Origin: Streptomyces venezuelae | GTDB taxonomy: Bacteria > Actinomycetota > Actinomycetes > Streptomycetales > Streptomycetaceae | Length of the DNA stretch: 64,000 nucleotides | Assembly (NCBI RefSeq): GCF_008642355.1 | Contig: NZ_CP029193.1 | Location: forward strand, 5,418,001 to 5,482,000 | Direction of reading: 5' to 3' | Part shown: piece after piece, positions 59,058 to 64,000 of the stretch | Layout of the letters: each line of letters begins with the position of its first letter | Position numbering within the stretch: position 1 is the stretch's first letter | Program-made: the position numbers and the translations under genes | Notes under the pieces: model-generated | What the model was told of the DNA's origin: nothing | What the model saw: only the letters and a program-made list of their open reading frames with translations | The model's database searches: none

Positions 59058-59582
59058 CTACAGGCGGGTCCTCGTCGCCTCGACCAGGCGCACCACCGAA
59101 TCGTCGGCGACGTCCGCCACCTCGTCGTACGCGAACCAGCGCAGGTCCAGTGACTCGTCGCTGATCGCCTCGACCGCGTCGGGCGGGGCCAGCGCGGCGT
59201 ACTGCACGTCCAGGTGCTGGGTGCACGGTCCCGGGATCGGGTGCCGGTCCAGGCGGACGGGGCCGCCCGCGAGCAGCGTCAGGCCGGGCACGCCGGACTC
59301 CTCCGCGGCCTCGCGCAGCGCCGCCGCCGCGAGCGTCGCATCCCCCGGCTCGCAGTGGCCGCCCATCTGCAGCCACATCCGCAGCTTCTTGTGCAGGGTC
59401 AGCAGGACGCGTCCGCGGGTCGGGTCGACCACCAGGGCGCTCGCCGTCACATGACCGTCCGTACAGGCCTTCCACAGGCCGGCGTCGCCGTGTGCCGCCA
59501 GGTGATCCAGGTAGGCCTGGCGCAGCTCGGGCTGGTCCTCGTACGCCTTGAGCACGAGGACCGTGTCGTCGTACAGACTCAC
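59058..59582 (-). CDS. Nudix hydrolase
   Basis: A 174-residue Nudix enzyme. The box begins GGHCEPGDATL and ends REAAEESGV; the first Glu of the classic pattern Gx5Ex7REUxEExGU is Asp here. Substrate unknown. GTG at 59582 overlaps the stop of the metalloprotease gene by 4 nt, so the pair is translationally coupled, unusual for a stand-alone Nudix gene. Confidence 0.87.
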   Translation of the reverse strand: MSLYDDTVLVLKAYEDQPELRQAYLDHLAAHGDAGLWKACTDGHVTASALVVDPTRGRVLLTLHKKLRMWLQMGGHCEPGDATLAAAALREAAEESGVPGLTLLAGGPVRLDRHPIPGPCTQHLDVQYAALAPPDAVEAISDESLDLRWFAYDEVADVADDSVVRLVEATRTRL

Positions 59583-61054
59583 TTGTCGCCGTCGTCCTTG
59601 CCGTCGCCCTCGGTGCCGTTCCCGTCGTCCTTCTTGAGGTCCGGCTTCGCGGCACCGCCGCCCGCCGCCTCGCCGAGCATCTTGTCCAGTTCGGAGAAGT
59701 CCAGCTGCTCGCGGTGCACGAACCCGTCCGGGTCGTCCAGGTCGGTGGCGGTCGGCAGCATGTCCGGGTGCTCCCACAGGCCGTCGCGGCCGTCGACACC
59801 TCGCGCGTCGGTGAGCGAGGCCCACAGGCGCGAGGCGTCCCGCAGACGGCGCGGACGCAGCTCGAGACCGATCAGCGTGGCGAACGTCTGCTCCGCGGGG
59901 CCGCCCGTCGCACGGCGGCGGCGCAGCGTCTCCCGAAGGGCGTCGGCGGACGCCAGACGCGGCTTCGCGGCGGCGTGGACCACCGCGTCCACCCAGCCCT
60001 CCACGAGTGCCAGAGCGGTCTCCAGGCGGGCCAGAGCGGCCTTCTGGGCCGGCGTGTCCTCCGGCTGGAACATGCCCTGCTGGAGTGCTTCCTGCAGCTG
60101 CTCCGGGTTCTGCGGATCGAGCTGGCCGACGACGTCCTCCAGCTTGGCCGTGTCGACCTTGATCCCGCGCGCGTACCCCTCGACCGCGCCGAACAGGTGC
60201 GAGCGCAGCCACGGGACGTGGGCGAAGAGCCGCTGGTGGGCGGCCTCGCGCAGCGCCAGGTACAGCCTGACCTCGTTCTTGTCGATGCCGAGGTCCTTGC
60301 CGAACGTCTCGATGTTGACCGGCAGCAGCGCGGCCTTGCCCGAGGGGCCGAGCGGCAGGCCGATGTCGGTGGAGCCCACGACCTCGCCCGCGAGGACGCC
60401 CACGGCATGGCCGATCTGCTGGCCGAACATGGCGCCGCCCATGGAGCGCATCATGCCGATCAGCGGGCCCGCCATGGCCTGCATCTCCTCGGGCAGCACA
60501 TCGCCCATGGCCAGGCCGACGCGCTCGGCGACCGGGTCGACGAGCTCCTTCCAGACCGGCAGGGTCGCCTCGACCCACTCTGCCCTGCTCCAGGCCACGG
60601 CCGTGCCGGACCCGGACGGCAGCGACGTCGCGTCGTCCAGCCACAGGTCGGCCAGGCGCACGGCCTCCTGGACGGCGGAGCGCTCGGCCGGACCGACGCT
60701 GGCGTCCTTGACGCCGTCCGCCGTGCCCTGGGACACGGTCTGGCGGGCGATGTCCTTGGCCATGTCCCAGTTCACCGGGCCGCCCTCGTACGAGAGCATC
60801 TGGCCGAGCTGCTGGAACGCGGCACCCAGATCGTTCGGGTTCATCGAACCGAACATCGCGGCGAACGGGTTGTCACCGCCTCCGGGACCGCCGGCACCGG
60901 CCCCGGGGAAGCCCCCGAAACCGAACGGGTTCGCGGGTCCACCTGCGCCTTGTCCCCCGCGCTGTCCCTCTCCGGGGGATTCCTTCTTCTTGCCCTCGTC
61001 GCCGTCTTCCGGCTCCTCCGGCGGAAGGCCGAATCCGAATGGGGTGTCACTCAC
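59579..61054 (-). CDS. Zinc-dependent metalloprotease, DUF2342 family
   Basis: A 491-residue actinobacterial protein. A Gly/Pro-rich start (to about residue 70) precedes a helical domain with DVLPEEMQAMAG, HAVGVLAGEVVGSTDIGLPLG and YLALREAAHQRLFAHVPWL, where EAAH around residue 273 carries the likely metal-binding His. The C-terminus is charged (KKDDGNGTEGDGKDDGDK). GTG at 61054 follows GAGGAA. It corresponds to mycobacterial Rv3195, near whiB7. The catalytic role is based on family annotation, not on a clear HExxH. Confidence 0.86.
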   Translation of the reverse strand: MSDTPFGFGLPPEEPEDGDEGKKKESPGEGQRGGQGAGGPANPFGFGGFPGAGAGGPGGGDNPFAAMFGSMNPNDLGAAFQQLGQMLSYEGGPVNWDMAKDIARQTVSQGTADGVKDASVGPAERSAVQEAVRLADLWLDDATSLPSGSGTAVAWSRAEWVEATLPVWKELVDPVAERVGLAMGDVLPEEMQAMAGPLIGMMRSMGGAMFGQQIGHAVGVLAGEVVGSTDIGLPLGPSGKAALLPVNIETFGKDLGIDKNEVRLYLALREAAHQRLFAHVPWLRSHLFGAVEGYARGIKVDTAKLEDVVGQLDPQNPEQLQEALQQGMFQPEDTPAQKAALARLETALALVEGWVDAVVHAAAKPRLASADALRETLRRRRATGGPAEQTFATLIGLELRPRRLRDASRLWASLTDARGVDGRDGLWEHPDMLPTATDLDDPDGFVHREQLDFSELDKMLGEAAGGGAAKPDLKKDDGNGTEGDGKDDGDK

Positions 61055-61193
61055 GGGATTCCTCGGCTCGTCAGGCCGCCGGTTTCGTTCCGGCGGCGGC
61101 TGCCCTACAACACCACCCAGCGTAGACACCGTGACGGGATCGGGCCTCGGTGCTTCGCCGACTCATGGCCTGCGGCAGGATGGATGCCACCTG

Positions 61194-61220
61194 GTACGTA
61201 CGCGTCATTCGCGTACGTAC
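61194..61220 (+). promoter_or_regulatory. 11-bp perfect inverted repeat upstream of an SDR gene
   Basis: gtacgtacgcg (61194-61204) and cgcgtacgtac (61210-61220) form a perfect 11-bp dyad with a 5-nt gap (tcatt). It lies 25 nt before the SDR start codon and in the space between two divergent genes. It could be an operator or a leader hairpin. The arms contain repeated tacg steps. Confidence 0.75.
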
Positions 61221-61245
61221 TGAAGACAACCGCTGGAGACGCCCG

Positions 61246-62358
61246 GTGAGTTCCCCAGATCCACAGGTTCGCGCAGCGCGAAACCCGTCAACCCCGGCGC
61301 CCGTCCGGGGGCCCGTAGTCGCCGTCACCGGCGCCGCCTCCGGTGTGGGCGCGCTGCTGACCGAGCGCCTTGCCACGTCGGAGGCGATCAAGCAGGTCAT
61401 TGCGATCGACGAGCGCAGGGGCGACTGCACGCAGGCCCAGTGGCACATCCTGGACGTGCGTGATCCGGCCATCGCGGAGAAACTGCGCGGCGCCGACGTC
61501 GTCGTGCACCTGGCGCTCGATCTCGACCTGGAGACCGACGCCGCGGCCCGCACCGCGTACAACGTGCGCGGCACCCAGACCGTCCTGACCGCCGCGGCCG
61601 CCGCCGGCGTCCACCGGGTCGTCCTGTGCACCTCGGCGATGGTCTACGGAGCGCTGCCCGACAACGAACTGCCCCTCTCCGAAGACGCCGAACTGCGCGC
61701 CACGGCCGAGGCCACCGGTGTCGGCGACCTCCTGGAGGTCGAGCGGCTCGCCCGCCGGGCGCCCCGCGCGCACCCCGGCCTCAACGTCACCGTCGTACGT
61801 CCCGCGACGCTGGTCGGCGGCACGGACACGGCTCTCACGCGCTACTTCGAGTCGCCCCGCCTCCTGGTCGTCGCCGGTTCGCGGCCCGCCTGGCAGTTCT
61901 GCCACGTCGAGGACCTGTGCAGCGCCCTGGAGTACGCCGTCCTCGAGAAGGTCGACGGCGAGCTGGCCGTCGGCTGCGAGGGCTGGCTGGAGCAGGAGGA
62001 GGTCGAGGAGCTCAGCGGGATCCGGCGCATGGAGCTGCCCTCGACGGTCGCGCTCGGCGCCGCCGCGCGGCTCCACCGCATCGGGCTCACCCCGTCCCCG
62101 GCCGGCGATCTCGCGTACACGATGTACCCCTGGGTGGTCAGCGTCAGCAGGCTGCACGACGCCGGGTGGCGCCCCCAGTGGACCAACGAGGAAGTCCTCA
62201 CGGAACTCCTCGACGAGGTCTCCGGGCGCCGCACCGTGGCCGGCCGGCGGCTCGGCCGCAAGGACGCCACGGCCGCGGGCGCGGCGGGCGCGACGGTCGC
62301 CCTGCTGGGCGCGGCGGCGGTCGTGCGCAGGGCACGGAAGGCCCGCAGGAGGATCTGA
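61246..62358 (+). CDS. NAD-dependent epimerase/dehydratase family SDR protein
   Basis: A 370-residue extended SDR. Rossmann motif VAVTGAASGVGALL (about residues 25-38), DVVVHLAL, VVLCTSAMVYGAL, and VRPATLVGG. The usual active-site YxxxK is not evident at the expected site (MVYGALPDNE), so it may be non-catalytic or use another residue. The C-terminus has a hydrophobic helix (AAGAAGATVALLGAAAVV) then RRARKARRR, a probable membrane anchor. GTG at 61246 follows GGAG. It is divergent from the metalloprotease gene. Confidence 0.85.
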   Translation: MSSPDPQVRAARNPSTPAPVRGPVVAVTGAASGVGALLTERLATSEAIKQVIAIDERRGDCTQAQWHILDVRDPAIAEKLRGADVVVHLALDLDLETDAAARTAYNVRGTQTVLTAAAAAGVHRVVLCTSAMVYGALPDNELPLSEDAELRATAEATGVGDLLEVERLARRAPRAHPGLNVTVVRPATLVGGTDTALTRYFESPRLLVVAGSRPAWQFCHVEDLCSALEYAVLEKVDGELAVGCEGWLEQEEVEELSGIRRMELPSTVALGAAARLHRIGLTPSPAGDLAYTMYPWVVSVSRLHDAGWRPQWTNEEVLTELLDEVSGRRTVAGRRLGRKDATAAGAAGATVALLGAAAVVRRARKARRRI

Positions 62359-62485
62359 GAAACCAGTCCCCTCCGCAGCCCTCGGCAGGAAATCCACCCC
62401 CTGTAGGGAACTCCAAGGGGGGACACGCGCGTGCCGGGCGAAAGGTCTATTCCGTGAGGCGCGTGCCGTGCGGCACCATGGCCGC

Positions 62486-62950
62486 ATGGCACGCACCACG
62501 ATGGACCACCCGGGCGAGCAGGGCGCGCAGGACCCGATCCGCCTCCTCGCGATCCGCGACACCCCGCTCTCCCTCGACGAGGTCTTCCGGGCCGTCGGCG
62601 ACGACGCGGCGGGCGGCACCGCACTCTTCGTGGGGACCGTCCGCAACCACGACGGCGGCGCCGACGTCGACGAGCTGGGGTACTCGACCCACCCCACCGC
62701 CGAGGCCGAGATGCGCCGGGTGGCGGAGAAAGTCGTCGCCGAGTACCCGGTGCGCGCCCTGGCCGCCGTGCACCGCGTCGGCGACCTCGCCGTCGGGGAC
62801 CTCGCGGTGGTCGTCGCCGTCTCCTGCCCGCACCGCGTGGAGGCCTTCGACGCCTGCCGCAAGCTGATCGACGATCTCAAGCACGAGGTGCCGATCTGGA
62901 AGCACCAGCGCTTCTCCGACGGCAAGGAGGAGTGGGTCGGGGCCTGTTGA
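62486..62950 (+). CDS. moaE: Molybdopterin synthase catalytic subunit
   Basis: A 154-residue MoaE protein that, with MoaD, converts precursor Z (cPMP) to molybdopterin. Visible: ALFVGTVRNHDGG, the H-R motif HRVGDLAVGD, CPHRVEAFDACR, and EVPIWKHQRFSDGKEEWV with the catalytic Lys region. ATG at 62486; a weak -10-like caccat lies just before it. No moaD gene is visible in the window. It serves the Mo cofactor needed by NarG. Confidence 0.94.
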   Translation: MARTTMDHPGEQGAQDPIRLLAIRDTPLSLDEVFRAVGDDAAGGTALFVGTVRNHDGGADVDELGYSTHPTAEAEMRRVAEKVVAEYPVRALAAVHRVGDLAVGDLAVVVAVSCPHRVEAFDACRKLIDDLKHEVPIWKHQRFSDGKEEWVGAC

Positions 62951-63090
62951 GACGAGGTCCGTGCCCCGGGGCGTGACGGGCCGGTGCGGCTCCGGTTGCG
63001 TAACCAGACCCCTGCCGTGAGCGTTGACCATGCGGATGGTTAATCTGCTGATCAGTCAGTTGAGATGGCTCATGGGGTCGGGAGGTCGAC

Positions 63091-63261
63091 ATGGCATCAC
63101 TCGCGTGGTTGCTGATTCCGCTCCTGGCAGCCGTCGGTGCGGGTCTGTGGGCGAGCTGGGCGGCACGCAACCGCAAGTCCGGCCGCACGGGCGACGCCAC
63201 CGAACTCAACGGCTACGCCGCGTTCCGCGAGGCGATGGAGAAGTCCCACACAGGGACGTGA
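63091..63261 (+). CDS. Small membrane protein
   Basis: A 56-residue protein starting MASLAWLLIPLLAAVGAGLW, one transmembrane segment, then a charged cytoplasmic tail (ARNRKSGRTGDATELNGYAAFREAMEK). A strong GGGAGG sits 5 nt before the ATG. Too short for most gene callers, but the ribosome-binding site and hydrophobic profile support it. Function unknown. Confidence 0.75.
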   Translation: MASLAWLLIPLLAAVGAGLWASWAARNRKSGRTGDATELNGYAAFREAMEKSHTGT

Positions 63262-63332
63262 CCGGGTCCCGCACAGGGATGTGACCTCCCCGTACGGCCC
63301 GGCCCCGGGGGTGCTCTCACAGGCAGGTCCCG

Positions 63333-63338
63333 TACTGT
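63333..63338 (+). promoter_or_regulatory. -10 box of the YlbL-like protease gene, leaderless
   Basis: TACTGT ends 6 nt before the ATG at 63345, and no ribosome-binding site is visible. Confidence 0.4.
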
Positions 63339-63344
63339 CGTTCC

Positions 63345-64000
63345 ATGCCACGCCGCACCGCGACGATGCTCGCCTCCACCTTGATGCTGATCGCGCTGCT
63401 CTGCGCCGGAGTGCTCATCAAAGTGCCGTACTCGGAGATGTCCCCCGGCCCCACGGTGAACACCCTCGGAGACCACGACGGTGAGCCGGTGCTGCAGATC
63501 TCCGGACGCAAGACCTATCCGACGACCGGTCACCTCAACATGACGACGGTCCGGGTCACCAGCGCCGACTACAACATGAACCTCGCGGAGGCCGTCTACG
63601 GCTGGCTGGCCCACGACAACATCGTGGTGCCGCACGACACGCTCTACCCGAACGGCAAGACCGAACAGCAGTCCTCCCAGGAGAACGCCGAGGAATTCAG
63701 CGAGTCCCAGGAGAGCGCCAAGGTCGCGGCCCTCAGGCAGCTCAAGATCCCGGTCAAGTCGCAGGTCATCGTCTCCACCGTCTTCAAGGGCGACCCGGCG
63801 GAGGGCAAGCTGCACGCGGGCGACGTCATCAAGAAGGTGGACGGCAAGCCCGTCAAGGAGATGACGGACGTCGCGAAGCTCGTCACCGAGCACAAGCCCG
63901 GCGAGCCCGTCACGTTCACCGTCGTGCCGGTCAAGGTCGCGGCCGCCGCGGAGAAGGCCGGCAAGGAGCCGACCCAGACCGACGAGATCAAGATCACCAC
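63345..64000 (+). CDS. YlbL-type PDZ/Lon-like protease (C-terminus off window)
   Basis: The first 218 residues of a membrane-anchored protease. One N-terminal helix (MLASTLMLIALLCAGVLIKVPYSEMSPGP), then the family segment TVNTLG...GHLNMTTVRVT, an extracytoplasmic region and the start of a PDZ domain (VFKGDPAEGKLHAGDVIKKVDGKPVKEMTDVAKLV). The Lon-type Ser-Lys protease domain would follow beyond the edge. It matches mycobacterial Rv3194c, near DUF2342. Confidence 0.9.
   Translation, partial: MPRRTATMLASTLMLIALLCAGVLIKVPYSEMSPGPTVNTLGDHDGEPVLQISGRKTYPTTGHLNMTTVRVTSADYNMNLAEAVYGWLAHDNIVVPHDTLYPNGKTEQQSSQENAEEFSESQESAKVAALRQLKIPVKSQVIVSTVFKGDPAEGKLHAGDVIKKVDGKPVKEMTDVAKLVTEHKPGEPVTFTVVPVKVAAAAEKAGKEPTQTDEIKIT

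Overview
This window is chromosomal DNA from a Streptomyces-type actinomycete. The DNA is very GC-rich with G/C in nearly every third codon position. GTG starts and 1-4 nt stop/start overlaps are common, and several genes begin directly after a -10 box with no leader. Almost every family seen is a standard Streptomyces family. I found no rRNA, tRNA, CRISPR array, insertion sequence or phage gene.

The backbone matches, from memory, the mycobacterial block rhlE-MiaE-like-DUF3107-TetR-DUF3152-moeZ-ATL-adnA-adnB-nudC-mrx1-uvrD2-whiB7-ABC1 kinase-DUF2342 metalloprotease-PDZ protease (about Rv3211 to Rv3194c). In order: a DEAD-box RNA helicase with a long basic repeat tail (1-2459, minus, truncated by the window edge); a ferritin-like MiaE-type protein, small membrane protein, DUF3107 protein and TetR regulator (2.8-5.1 kb); an alpha/beta hydrolase and a DUF3152 metzincin-like membrane protein (5.7-8.1 kb).

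Two large blocks interrupt this backbone. Block 1 (8.1-18.9 kb) has a leaderless Cys-rich leader peptide ahead of a peptide-type ABC transporter (binding protein, two permeases, fused double ATPase). It continues with a Pel-like polysaccharide locus: DUF3492/PelF-type glycosyltransferase, polytopic membrane protein, a micro-ORF, NAD-dependent epimerase and a Spherulin-4 hydrolase-like protein. Block 2 (20.2-36.5 kb), after moeZ, has two paralogous secreted S33 peptidase lipoproteins, then narG-narH-narJ-narI-radical SAM/SPASM-hemG as one minus-strand operon, a divergent YwiC-like membrane protein, and a large UPF0104-type membrane protein with a degenerate kinase domain.

From 36.7 kb the backbone resumes: alkyltransferase-like protein, AdnA- and AdnB-like helicase-nucleases separated by a lipoprotein gene, an M20 dipeptidase, NudC, mycoredoxin and UvrD2. 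Next comes the antibiotic-response regulator wblC/whiB7. Its promoter has an A/T-rich patch upstream of the -35 box, and its long leader holds a 113-codon upstream ORF followed by an intrinsic terminator. The right end (52-64 kb) holds an ABC1 kinase, a ThiF-fold protein, a YgjP-type metallopeptidase, a TerD-AIM24 fusion followed by two more AIM24 proteins, a Nudix hydrolase, a DUF2342 metalloprotease, an SDR protein, moaE and a truncated YlbL-type PDZ protease.

Functional links: NarGHI needs molybdenum cofactor and haem. moeZ and moaE (cofactor) and hemG plus the radical SAM gene (haem) lie in the same window, hemG inside the nar operon itself. AdnAB, UvrD2 and the ATL form a DNA-repair group. 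NudC, mycoredoxin and wblC fit redox and antibiotic stress. The points most worth following are the cysteine leader peptide, the Pel-like locus, the wblC leader and the TerD/AIM24 cluster.
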